Below are positions 16,376 to 22,371 of a DNA stretch of 35,758 nt, in pieces; within the stretch, counting starts at the first letter, position 1; every line of letters begins with the position of its first letter. The DNA is from a virus, in the IMG/VR virus record IMGVR_UViG_3300037858_000046, positions 1-35,758 of that record; one strand, given 5' to 3'. The notes beneath the pieces are model-generated. The model was not told the DNA's origin and searched no databases. It saw nothing but the letters and a program-made list of their open reading frames with translations. The translations under genes and the position numbers were made by a program.

Positions 16376-16379
16376 CGTG

Positions 16380-16580
16380 TCACCCTTGCTTGCCAGTGAT
16401 GAGCCGGTGCAGCCGGCTCGCCAGATCCTCGGCGGCCATCGCGCCCACCGCCGCCATGCCGACCGCTGCCAGCACGTTCGCCGCGTCCGGCAGGCCGAGG
16501 TATGCGGCGAGGGCCGGCCCGGCGTGCAGCCCGGCGGCCGCTGCGCCTACGATTGCCGCGACGTAGATAAGACTTCCCAT
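16380..16580 (-). CDS. Small Ala-rich membrane protein, 66 residues
   Basis: Two hydrophobic stretches are visible, IYVAAIVGAAAAGLHAG and ANVLAAVGMAAVGAMAA, followed by a charged amphipathic tail (EDLASRLHRLITGKQG). The size and topology fit a class II holin, but it lies in the packaging cluster and far from the endolysin, so a holin call would be weak. It overlaps the 98-residue gene by 34 bases. Confidence 0.55.
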   Translation of the reverse strand: MGSLIYVAAIVGAAAAGLHAGPALAAYLGLPDAANVLAAVGMAAVGAMAAEDLASRLHRLITGKQG

Positions 16581-16843
16581 CGCTGTCGAGCTCCCCTCGG
16601 CAGGAACGTGACGACCTGATCCACCTCAGCCGTCACGACGACGATCAGATCCGTGCCGCGCCATCGTGCGGCGTAGATCCGCCGGCCGTCGTCCTGGACT
16701 TCGAGCAGCTTAACCTTGCGGCGACGACCTCGCTGCAGCATCGCCAGCAGATCCGCAAGATCGCCAACCGATACGACCAAACCATAACGCTGCCAGCAGC
16801 GGTGAACGGCATGGCGGGAGCTCGACCGCTCAACGCCCGCCAC
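16547..16843 (-). CDS. Conserved-looking small protein, 98 residues
   Basis: The start is GTG at 16843, overlapping the previous stop by 14 bases. The sequence has a helical N-terminal half (HAVHRCWQRYGLVVSVGDLA, then LLAMLQRGRRRKV) and a beta C-terminal half (RRIYAARWRGTDLIVVVTAE, FLPRGARQRW). The alternating 'IYAARWRGT-LIVVVT' recalls small toxin-like or nuclease-like beta folds, but no catalytic set is evident. Unknown function. Confidence 0.55.
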   Translation of the reverse strand: MAGVERSSSRHAVHRCWQRYGLVVSVGDLADLLAMLQRGRRRKVKLLEVQDDGRRIYAARWRGTDLIVVVTAEVDQVVTFLPRGARQRWEVLSTSRQS

Positions 16844-17099
16844 GACGGGACTGCGCCCGCTTCTCGGCCTCGGCCTGGACGCGCTTGGCGCGCTCGTCCT
16901 GGCTCTCGAAGTGCCGCCGGAGCTCCCGCGGCACCTGCTCGGCCGGAAGCCAGAACCGCGAGATCTCCAGGACGCGGGCGAGCTCGTAAGGCGTGATCGT
17001 CGGATGCGCCCGGAACATCAGCCGCTCGGACTGCTTCTCGGCCTTGTCCTGGTCACTCGCTCGCTGGTTCGGATCCGCCTGGGCCTGCGCTGTCGCCAT
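16830..17099 (-). CDS. Small protein downstream of the small terminase, 89 residues
   Basis: The middle reads HPTITPYELARVLEISRFWL, then PAEQVPRELRRHFESQDERA, a short helix-turn-helix-like region between disordered Gln/Asp- and Arg-rich ends. It overlaps the small terminase by 47 bases, a large overlap for this genome but with good codon use. Function unknown. Confidence 0.55.
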   Translation of the reverse strand: MATAQAQADPNQRASDQDKAEKQSERLMFRAHPTITPYELARVLEISRFWLPAEQVPRELRRHFESQDERAKRVQAEAEKRAQSRRGGR

Positions 17100-17664
17100 C
17101 GTCGCTCGCTCCCTGCTGCTGGTGGGCCTGATCGGTCAGCCGGTGCTGCCGGCCGTCCGGCATGATTACATCGAAGCCGGTGAACGGCAACTCGTCGTCG
17201 TTGTCCCGCGGATCCTGCGTTGCGCCGGTGCAGATCGCAAGCAGCTTCAACGGCTCGTGCTTGCTGTGCATTTCGATCTCAACCTGCGTGTACGGATCGC
17301 CGTTCGGCGGGTTGTAATGGCGCGTCTTGACCTTCTTGATTGCCTTCCGCACCCGCGCCGGAAGTGCCTTCAACCCCTCGACCGAGTGTTCGACGCCAAG
17401 CGTTTCGGTGATGTCTGAAAACGCGAGGTATGCCGTCTCTCGCATGACCCGCAGCTGGTCGACTTCTACTCGCTCGCCGAGCTCGTGACGCTGGATTTCC
17501 TTGATGCGCTCTCGGATATGCGGCTTTTCGGCCAGATCGTAGGCGTACCGGATGGAATATCCGGCGTTTCTGGCGGCCTCAGACACGGAGAGCGTGGCTG
17601 CGTAGCTCTGGCAGAACCGCTCCTGCTGGTCGTTGATGCCGTTGACGGACTTGCCTGCGGTCAT
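17053..17664 (-). CDS. Terminase small subunit
   Basis: The 203-residue protein has the classic N-terminal helix-turn-helix: INDQQERFCQSYAATLSVSE followed by AARNAGYSIRYAYDLAEKPH, matching the Terminase_2 family pattern 'Q..F...Y.....v..AA..AGYs'. Then IRERIKEIQRHEL, and a mid-region involved in oligomer formation. The C-terminus is acidic and disordered. It binds the packaging site on the phage DNA and recruits the large subunit. The ATG at 17664 overlaps the stop of the replication gene as ATGA. Confidence 0.9.
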   Translation of the reverse strand: MTAGKSVNGINDQQERFCQSYAATLSVSEAARNAGYSIRYAYDLAEKPHIRERIKEIQRHELGERVEVDQLRVMRETAYLAFSDITETLGVEHSVEGLKALPARVRKAIKKVKTRHYNPPNGDPYTQVEIEMHSKHEPLKLLAICTGATQDPRDNDDELPFTGFDVIMPDGRQHRLTDQAHQQQGASDDGDSAGPGGSEPASE

Positions 17665-18431
17665 GATCCGGTCGCCTTGGCGTGTGTGGGTGTGGGTGGT
17701 TCGTGTTCTCTGCGGCGTCCCAGGTTCGGGTATTTGTGGGCTTCGCTGGCGTGCTGGCGACAGTGTGGCGTGCTGCCTGTGGCGCCTACGGCTTCGCGAT
17801 CGCAGAAGCGGCAGCGGTTGGTGTACCGGCCGCCTTGGGCGTCGACGTTCTTGGCCCGGCTGTTGGTTCGGTTGGCGCGTGGGTTCGTGCCGTTGGCTCG
17901 TGGTGAGCCTCGGGGCTGGCCCTTAGATAAATTATCAGACCTGGTCCCCCCACTCGCGTCAGCGGTGGGGGTAAGGGGGTTATCTCTTTCTCTCCTCTCC
18001 TCTGCATTGCGTTTGCCATCGTCAGAAGGGGGGTTTTTGGGGGTTTTGCCATTGGCATCCGCATGGCAATTGCCATTTCCCGATTTTTTGTGGTTCCAGC
18101 GGGACTTAGCACCGGCTGACCCGGCCTTTGAGCGGGCGCTTTTCACCGATTGGACGTCTTTCACGACTTCCCGAGCGAGGGAGTTAGTGAGCTTTCCCGA
18201 TGCAGGACCGCGCACGTATTTCAGCTTCTTCTGACGGATTAGATTTTCTAAAGCGTCCTGCCATCCGTCGATGCCTTTGCAGAGGATGCCGACGCGGTCG
18301 TAGTGGACGGGCTCGCCGGTATCCCATATCGCGAGGCAGACCCGGAAATAGACATACTCCTCGGTCGGCGTGAGGTACTGCGCGCCGGCTTGCCAGCTTT
18401 CGGGCCAGAACTTCACCCAATGTGCTGTCAT
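17661..18431 (-). CDS. DUF1376-type replication protein with zinc-binding C-terminus, 256 residues
   Basis: I chose the ATG at 18431 (MTAHWVKFWPESW), which has a GGAGG site and an ATGA overlap with the previous stop. Residues 1-85 match DUF1376/YdaU-like replication proteins: WPESWQAGAQYLTPTEEYVY, FRVCLAIWDTGEPVH, then a helix with GIDGWQDALENLI. Such domains are winged-helix-like and occur in phage replication initiators. Residues about 95-200 are a low-complexity Asn/Lys/Arg/Pro linker with repeated RAN-x-TN units. Residues about 205-240 contain CRFCDREAV...CRQH, a likely zinc knuckle. Without a phage polymerase or helicase, replication must use host enzymes. The linker-coding DNA is unlike the rest of the genome and holds a candidate origin (17920-18080). 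Confidence 0.75.
   Translation of the reverse strand: MTAHWVKFWPESWQAGAQYLTPTEEYVYFRVCLAIWDTGEPVHYDRVGILCKGIDGWQDALENLIRQKKLKYVRGPASGKLTNSLAREVVKDVQSVKSARSKAGSAGAKSRWNHKKSGNGNCHADANGKTPKNPPSDDGKRNAEERRERDNPLTPTADASGGTRSDNLSKGQPRGSPRANGTNPRANRTNSRAKNVDAQGGRYTNRCRFCDREAVGATGSTPHCRQHASEAHKYPNLGRRREHEPPTPTHAKATGS
17920..18080. other. Candidate replication origin inside the replication gene
   Basis: This stretch is lower in G+C and rich in asymmetric tracts. It holds three direct copies of TTGCCAT (18013-18019, 18046-18052, 18070-18076) and one inverted copy (18063-18069). The last two form a perfect 14-bp palindrome ATGGCAATTGCCAT. Nearby are G6T5G5T4 (18028-18047), a 21-base pure pyrimidine tract (17983-18003), a CCCCCAC/GTGGGGG hairpin (17947-17971) and an AT-rich inverted repeat GATAAATTATC (17926-17936). 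Origins with iterons beside an AT-rich asymmetric tract inside the initiator's own linker are known from lambda O. The assignment is inference. Confidence 0.5.
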
Positions 18432-18703
18432 GGGCTGCTGTCCTCCTGGAGAGCGGCCCACGCCATGCCGATGTTCGAGCGCGGGACGGTGTTCGTGTAG
18501 CCGTGTAGATCGAGCCAGCTGCGCTCGACGGCGAGGACAGCGTCGGCGTAGCGGTTGACCGTGGGCGTGCGGCCGATCGCCCGGTAGATGTCGGCGACCG
18601 ACCAGCCCTCGGCGCGGGCCCAGGCGACGAACTCGACCGCGATCCAGAACGCCGCTTCCTCGATCTCCTGCTCGACCGGCACGGCCGCGGCTGCCGCTGG
18701 CAC
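18428..18703 (-). CDS. Small helical protein upstream of the replication gene, 91 residues
   Basis: The start is GTG at 18703, 9 bases after the previous stop. The sequence has an Ala-rich N-terminus, an amphipathic helix (IEEAAFWIAVEFVAWARAEG) and a helix-turn-helix-like stretch (WSVADIYRAIGRTPTVNRYA). It may bind DNA and could act with the DUF1376 protein, to which it is coupled by an ATGA overlap. No family recognised. Confidence 0.55.
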   Translation of the reverse strand: MPAAAAAVPVEQEIEEAAFWIAVEFVAWARAEGWSVADIYRAIGRTPTVNRYADAVLAVERSWLDLHGYTNTVPRSNIGMAWAALQEDSSP

Positions 18704-18712
18704 GGTTGCGGC

Positions 18713-19108
18713 CTACTCGGCGACGCGGCGTTCTCGGAACTCGGCATGGCGCATGGAGGCGCCGGACGCGGGCTTGTAAAGGGCGTAGTGTTCGCGGACG
18801 ATCTTCTCCAGGGCCTTGCCGTCCGTGACGCCGCCCATGCCCTGCGCCATCGCCCGGACGTAGCCGGCGTGCCGGCGCTGGAGATCCACGGCGAACCTGA
18901 TGTGGTTCTCGGCGAACTGGATCCCCTCGTCGGGCGTGACCTCGGCGGCCTGCTCGGCCGCGTCGGCGCGCTCGCGCTGCTTCTGGAGATCCTGCTGCAG
19001 CTGCTCGATCTCGGCGCGGGCGTCGTCGAGTTGCTTCTGCAGCTGCGCGGCGTCGTCTTGGCCGTTGCCCGTCGTCTTGCTCTGCGATGTCGCCTTGCGC
19101 TGTGCCAT
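18713..19108 (-). CDS. Coiled-coil protein, 131 residues
   Basis: The ATG at 19108 (MAQRKATSQSK) is preferred to an upstream in-frame start at 19171 because the upstream segment is proline-rich and shadow-like. Residues 20-60 are a coiled coil (AAQLQKQLDDARAEIEQLQQ, then DLQKQRERADAAEQ). The C-terminal half is helical (GIQFAENHIRFAVDLQRRHA, ALEKIVREHYALYK). Function unknown; it lies in the replication/regulation part of the block. Confidence 0.6.
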   Translation of the reverse strand: MAQRKATSQSKTTGNGQDDAAQLQKQLDDARAEIEQLQQDLQKQRERADAAEQAAEVTPDEGIQFAENHIRFAVDLQRRHAGYVRAMAQGMGGVTDGKALEKIVREHYALYKPASGASMRHAEFRERRVAE

Positions 19109-19217
19109 CTGTGCATAACCCTGTGAATAGCGTGGGAAAGGTGCCCCGGCCGGCGTGGGGATGGGGATCACCGGCCGGGGCTGCGCAGGCGGGGCGGCAC
19201 CGCCCGCGCGTTCGGGC

Positions 19218-19607
19218 TCAGTGGATCGAGGTGACGTTGTCGCCGTCGCTTGGATCCGCCGAGATCTCGCCGTCCTCCTGCTCGTCCTCGTCCTTGGACT
19301 GCTTCTGCTCGGCGGCCTTCTGCCGGGCGAGGAAGTCCTCGACGTCGTCCTGCAGCGGCAGGCCGAGGGCTTCGCGGACGATCTGATACGCCATATCGAA
19401 GCCGCGGCGCTGGTCGGGATCCATCTTGGCGTAGGCGCGGGCCATCTGCAGGGCCTTGCGCGGGATCCCCTTGGCCTCCAGCTGCGATCGGATGCTCTCA
19501 GCGTCCTCGTTCATGGACGACCGCTCGCTCTCGATCTTGTCCAGCTGCTCGCACAGCTGCGACACCTGCTGCTTGGTTTCGTCGAGGTTGTGGTTCTTGG
19601 TCGACAT
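19218..19607 (-). CDS. Coiled-coil protein, possibly UPF0335/GapR-like, 129 residues
   Basis: The N-terminal half is a coiled coil (KQQVSQLCEQLDKIESERSS). It is followed by LEAKGIPRKALQMARAYAKM, then DPDQRRGFDMAYQIVREALG. That order, 'coiled coil, then AKG-x-x-x-KAL, then DP-x-x-R-x-x-x-x-x-x-Y-x-x-AlG', recalls the UPF0335/GapR family of DNA-overtwisting proteins of alphaproteobacteria and their phages. The acidic C-terminal tail (KDEDEQEDGEISADPSDGD) is extra. The match is by eye and weak. TGATG overlap with the 74-residue gene fixes the start. Confidence 0.55.
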   Translation of the reverse strand: MSTKNHNLDETKQQVSQLCEQLDKIESERSSMNEDAESIRSQLEAKGIPRKALQMARAYAKMDPDQRRGFDMAYQIVREALGLPLQDDVEDFLARQKAAEQKQSKDEDEQEDGEISADPSDGDNVTSIH

Positions 19608-19831
19608 CAGCTGTCGCCCTCCTTGGCGTTGGTCTGCTGCTCGTTTGGCAGGGCCACGGTAAGCCGGGCGCTGGCGCCGTCGCCGCCGTTCATCTGGACC
19701 GTGATGTTCTCGCGGTCGCAGACCGGCAGCTTGTGGGTGCGCCGGACCCGCGGCGTGGTGAGGTAGGTCTTGATCGCGTCCTCGATGTCCGCGGGGGACA
19801 ATTCGACGTCGACGCTCTTTCTCTGCTGCAT
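19607..19831 (-). CDS. Small protein, 74 residues
   Basis: A short protein with an N-terminal amphipathic helix (LSPADIEDAIKTYLTTPR) and a beta C-terminal half (ENITVQMNGGDGASARLTVA). The ribosome site is AAAGGTGA before the ATG at 19831, and it is coupled to the next gene by a TGATG overlap. Similar short proteins are common in phage early regions, but I cannot name a function. Confidence 0.6.
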   Translation of the reverse strand: MQQRKSVDVELSPADIEDAIKTYLTTPRVRRTHKLPVCDRENITVQMNGGDGASARLTVALPNEQQTNAKEGDS

Positions 19832-19834
19832 GGT

Positions 19835-20272
19835 TCACCTTTCGACTGATGTTCGCCGCTTCTGTTCACGAGCGCAGGTGCGGCAATTTCTGCGCTCGGC
19901 TCCGTTCGACCGCTTGATGATGGTGTTCTCTGGCGTAAACGGATGCCCTCTCTTGCACCGACGCTTCCGGCCGTTGCGATGGTTCTTGGTGTAATCGGCG
20001 GCCGCGACGTTGTCCGCGTGCCTGACCTGCTGCAAATGGTCGGGATTGATGCACGACCGCTCGCGGCAGCGATGGTGGAGCTCGAAACCGTCCCGGATCG
20101 GACCGACGAACGTCTTGAAGCTGGCACGGTGAGCGAGGCTTTCGCCATCAACCGATCCGACCTTCCCATATCCGCAGCGGTCCACGTGTCCTATCCAAAT
20201 CCAGCAGCCGGTGTTCGGCTCCGGCATAGACAAATCGGCCAAGCGTTCGGAAATCGGTTTATGCGCTGGCAT
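19835..20272 (-). CDS. HNH endonuclease, 145 residues
   Basis: The N-terminus has CWIWIGHVDRCGYGKV and LAHRASF, and the core is ELHHRCRERSCINPDHL with H66/H67, N76 and H79 as the likely HNH active site. A second part binds zinc through CKRGHPF (C106, H110) and CRTC (C130, C133). It cuts DNA using a divalent metal. The type, with 'CW.W.G', is that of free-standing homing-like HNH enzymes, which often sit as mobile genes among early phage genes. Its G+C content looks lower than that of its neighbours. The ATG at 20272 overlaps the previous stop in a TAATG junction. Confidence 0.88.
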   Translation of the reverse strand: MPAHKPISERLADLSMPEPNTGCWIWIGHVDRCGYGKVGSVDGESLAHRASFKTFVGPIRDGFELHHRCRERSCINPDHLQQVRHADNVAAADYTKNHRNGRKRRCKRGHPFTPENTIIKRSNGAERRNCRTCAREQKRRTSVER

Positions 20273-20628
20273 TATCGCTCAACCACTGTAACCGGCGTTC
20301 CGTACACCGCAAGAAACAGCTTCATCTTGAGCCGACTTTCTCGCGTGGCGAAGTCTCGCGGTTTACAATCCTCCACCACATACCGATTGCCGTTTTCGAC
20401 GTCGATATAGTCGAAGTCGGCGACATACGCGCACACCTTCACGCCGTTGACCTTGAGGTTGAACCGCGGGTGGACGCGCAACCGCCGGATCTTGCCGGCC
20501 TGCTGGAGCAGGTTGAGCTCGCCGTAGCGCCGCGCCTCGGCCGTGCTGTCGAACTTGTGGCCGTCGACGGTCGTGCGCTTGCGACGGTTCATGCCTTCCT
20601 TGGCCGTGGCAAACCGGCGTGCGCTCAT
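20272..20628 (-). CDS. DUF1064 endonuclease-like protein (possible Holliday-junction resolvase), 118 residues
   Basis: The sequence GHKFDSTAEARRYGELNLLQ, then AGKIRRLRVHPRFNL, YVADFDYIDVENG and YVVEDCKPRDFATRESRLK matches the DUF1064 family of small phage nucleases of the PD-(D/E)xK fold. Likely catalytic residues are E31, D71, D87 and K89. Related proteins act as T7 endonuclease I-like junction resolvases, which would clear branches before packaging. The ATG at 20628 overlaps the stop of the 69-residue gene (ATGA). Confidence 0.82.
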   Translation of the reverse strand: MSARRFATAKEGMNRRKRTTVDGHKFDSTAEARRYGELNLLQQAGKIRRLRVHPRFNLKVNGVKVCAYVADFDYIDVENGNRYVVEDCKPRDFATRESRLKMKLFLAVYGTPVTVVER

Positions 20629-20834
20629 CCCGCGACGTCCTGCTGCTCCTGCTGCTGCACCTTGGCGAGCCGTGCCTGGATCGCCTCGCGGAGAAGGAAC
20701 CGGATCTCGGCCGATCGGCTGCGCTCGTCGCTTTCGGCCAGCCGGTCGATCTGGTCGATCAACTCGTGCCCGAGGCAGACCTGAACGATGCCAGCCGTCA
20801 GGCCGCCCGGCCGTTTTTTCGTGTCGGTTGCCAT
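20625..20834 (-). CDS. Ribbon-helix-helix (Arc-like) regulator, 69 residues
   Basis: I chose the ATG at 20834 (MATDTKKRPGG), preceded by CGGAG. The sequence VQVCLGHELIDQIDRLAESD followed by ERSRSAEIRFLLREAIQARL is a standard ribbon-helix-helix fold: a short beta strand, a helix, 'R-S-x-x-I', then a second helix. Such proteins repress promoters as dimers or tetramers. It is the first gene of the minus block and sits beside the divergent control region, so it most likely controls that region, including its own promoter. Confidence 0.78.
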   Translation of the reverse strand: MATDTKKRPGGLTAGIVQVCLGHELIDQIDRLAESDERSRSAEIRFLLREAIQARLAKVQQQEQQDVAG

Positions 20835-20867
20835 GCTCGCTCCGAAAATGATGTTGAACACGCTTGA

Positions 20868-20880
20868 CTCATATCATGAG
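20868..20880. promoter_or_regulatory. Inverted repeat, possible operator
   Basis: CTCAT (20868-20872) and ATGAG (20876-20880) flank a 3-base spacer, directly after the plus-strand -35 and over the predicted minus-strand -10. A second short inverted pair, GCAT/ATGC, is at 20885-20899. Either could be bound by the ribbon-helix-helix protein encoded at 20834. Confidence 0.45.
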
Positions 20881-20897
20881 CCGTGCATCATGTAAAT
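20868..20897 (-). promoter_or_regulatory. Probable promoter for the minus-strand block
   Basis: Reading leftwards, TTTACA (20897-20892) is followed after 18 bases by TATGAG (20873-20868). It faces the gene at 20834 and overlaps the plus-strand promoter, so the two transcription blocks share one control point. Confidence 0.45.
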
Positions 20898-20930
20898 GCG
20901 AACGGAACGGTGACAACGGAGGACGCACCG

Positions 20931-21203
20931 ATGGCGACGATCGAACGAGCCCGGCGGATCGCGGACGCGCACATGGCGCCGCGGATGCGCTACGGGATGG
21001 GCGGCCTGGAGGATTTGGTCGCCCGGCTCGGCTCCCGCGATATGCACCTGCATCACGCCGCGATTTCGATCATTGAGGCGCGCAAGTGCCGCGAGACGCT
21101 GGTCAAGCAGGGCCGATGGAAGCCGCCCCGGACGACCGGCCCGGACTACTGGCTGCGCAAGGCGGCCTACAACCGCCGCCAAGCGATTTCCGCAACCTAC
21201 TGA
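20931..21203 (+). CDS. First gene of the plus block, 90 residues
   Basis: The ATG at 20931 (MATIERARRIADAHMAPR) has a GGAGG site and is preferred to the upstream in-frame start at 20883, which would lie inside the promoter. The sequence is helical with GMGGLEDLVARLGSRDMHLH and a basic C-terminus (LRKAAYNRRQAISATY). No family recognised. As the first early gene it could be a regulator or host-takeover protein. Confidence 0.65.
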   Translation: MATIERARRIADAHMAPRMRYGMGGLEDLVARLGSRDMHLHHAAISIIEARKCRETLVKQGRWKPPRTTGPDYWLRKAAYNRRQAISATY

Positions 21204-21216
21204 GAGGACAGGAACG

Positions 21217-21855
21217 ATGATGAATGCAAGCCTGCACGGCCGCCCGCTGACGCTGCTCGCGCTTATGCCGCACAACGGCGGCATGGTCACGATCGGCGAC
21301 GGATCCAAGCCGAACAACACGGTGACGCTGTTCACGCAGTCGGTTGAGACGATGGCCCGGATGGCGCTGTGCGTGCCGAAATGGTCGGGCTCGCTTTACC
21401 TGATCGTGAAGGAAGCGAGCCGGACGGATCCGCACAAGCAGACCGAGCGCACGATCGAGGATCACGACGAGATCGAGGCGTGGCTGATCGACGCGATCCA
21501 CGAGGCCGAGGTGGAGCGGGACGCGAACGGCGACGTGACGCGCCGCATGACGGTGACAGGCTACGTCCAGGGCCGCGACGTCCAGGAGCCGGAAACGTCG
21601 AACCCAATCGAGCGCGTGCTGATCGGCGGTGAGCCGGCGCTGCGCTGGAAGCCGCCGCTCGATCAGCCGAGCGATGCGACTTACCGCGTCACGGTCGACG
21701 CGGTGAACGGCCCGTACCTCGGTGGGATCCGACAGTGGGCGCCGGGCGGTGTCTATTCGGCGATCCATCCTGACGCCTCGACGGCGCACGGCTTCAAGTC
21801 GCCGATCGAGGCGGTGCGCTACCTCATGGATCTTGCGGGGACGTCCGTTGCGTAG
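21217..21855 (+). CDS. Hypothetical early protein, 212 residues
   Basis: The ATG at 21217 (MMNASLHGRPLTLLALMPHN) follows a GAGAGGACAGG site. The upstream part of the open frame (from 21073) lies over the previous gene and is a shadow. The protein looks soluble and mixed alpha/beta, with LYLIVKEASRTDPHKQTERT, EIEAWLIDAIHEAEVERDAN and a C-terminal YSAIHPDASTAHGFKSPIEA. I do not recognise a family. Confidence 0.65.
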   Translation: MMNASLHGRPLTLLALMPHNGGMVTIGDGSKPNNTVTLFTQSVETMARMALCVPKWSGSLYLIVKEASRTDPHKQTERTIEDHDEIEAWLIDAIHEAEVERDANGDVTRRMTVTGYVQGRDVQEPETSNPIERVLIGGEPALRWKPPLDQPSDATYRVTVDAVNGPYLGGIRQWAPGGVYSAIHPDASTAHGFKSPIEAVRYLMDLAGTSVA

Positions 21856-21985
21856 GCCGTCGCCGCTGGCACGGTTCGCCGTGCGCTGGCTGCGGGGCGA
21901 GGGCGCGCTGTGCGTCCTCGCTGCCGCGGCGCTCGCCGCCGGGATCTTCGGATCTGAACTCCTGCTGCTCGTATGGGGGCCTTGA
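21848..21985 (+). CDS. Small membrane protein, 45 residues, TTG start
   Basis: A TTG at 21848 overlaps the previous stop, and the frame ends with a TGA at 21983-21985 that overlaps the next ATG as TGATG. The encoded chain has a basic N-terminus and one hydrophobic span (ALCVLAAAALAAGIFGSELL). The double coupling makes it a probable gene although it is too short for certainty. Confidence 0.5.
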   Translation: MRRPSPLARFAVRWLRGEGALCVLAAAALAAGIFGSELLLLVWGP

Positions 21986-22368
21986 TGGCTGACACGCTGC
22001 TGTACCGGATCCGCGCCGCGATGAACTCGAACCATTACGGCGACTTGTCGCGCCTGCCGAACGCCGCGGCCGAGCGGCAGGTTTGGATCCACGACGCGGC
22101 CGCCGTCCTGCAGGCGCTACTCGATGCCGAGGACGAGGAAACCGGCACGATCAACGTCGCGCCGGATCCGCGGTGTCAGGACTGCACCGGCTGGATCACG
22201 CCAGCGGACAAGGCCGGCGCCTTCTGCCCCAAGCACAAGGCCGAGCGGATGCTGATCCGCTACCGCCGGGACGTGCGCGGGAGCGGGCTGGCCGAGGACG
22301 ATTTCGGCCGGAAGGTCGCCGACTTCTACGAGCTCAAAGGCGCGACGAAACCATCCTGGGAGGACTGA
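21985..22368 (+). CDS. Hypothetical protein with a Cys cluster, 127 residues
   Basis: The ATG at 21985 (MADTLLYRIRAAMNSNHYGD) is chosen over 21973 because it forms a TGATG overlap with the small membrane protein gene. The middle has PRCQDCTGWITPADKAGAFC and then PKHKAERM, a possible CxxC...C..H zinc site. The C-terminus is helical. It precedes the exonuclease gene by 3 bases, so it may act in the recombination module; function unknown. Confidence 0.65.
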   Translation: MADTLLYRIRAAMNSNHYGDLSRLPNAAAERQVWIHDAAAVLQALLDAEDEETGTINVAPDPRCQDCTGWITPADKAGAFCPKHKAERMLIRYRRDVRGSGLAEDDFGRKVADFYELKGATKPSWED

Positions 22369-22371
22369 GCG

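Larger units (their letters stand above)
20864..20899 (+). promoter_or_regulatory. Probable promoter for the plus-strand block
   Basis: TTGACT at 20864-20869 is a five-of-six match to the -35 consensus. A possible -10 (CATGTA, 20889-20894) lies 19 bases on, or TGTAAA (20892-20897) at a longer spacing. It precedes the first plus-strand gene (ATG at 20931, GGAGG site). The -10 is the weak part of the prediction. Confidence 0.5.

Noticed and set aside
16380-16580. Holin assignment for the 66-residue membrane protein
   Set aside because: It has holin-like topology but is in the packaging cluster, and a better holin candidate is next to the endolysin.
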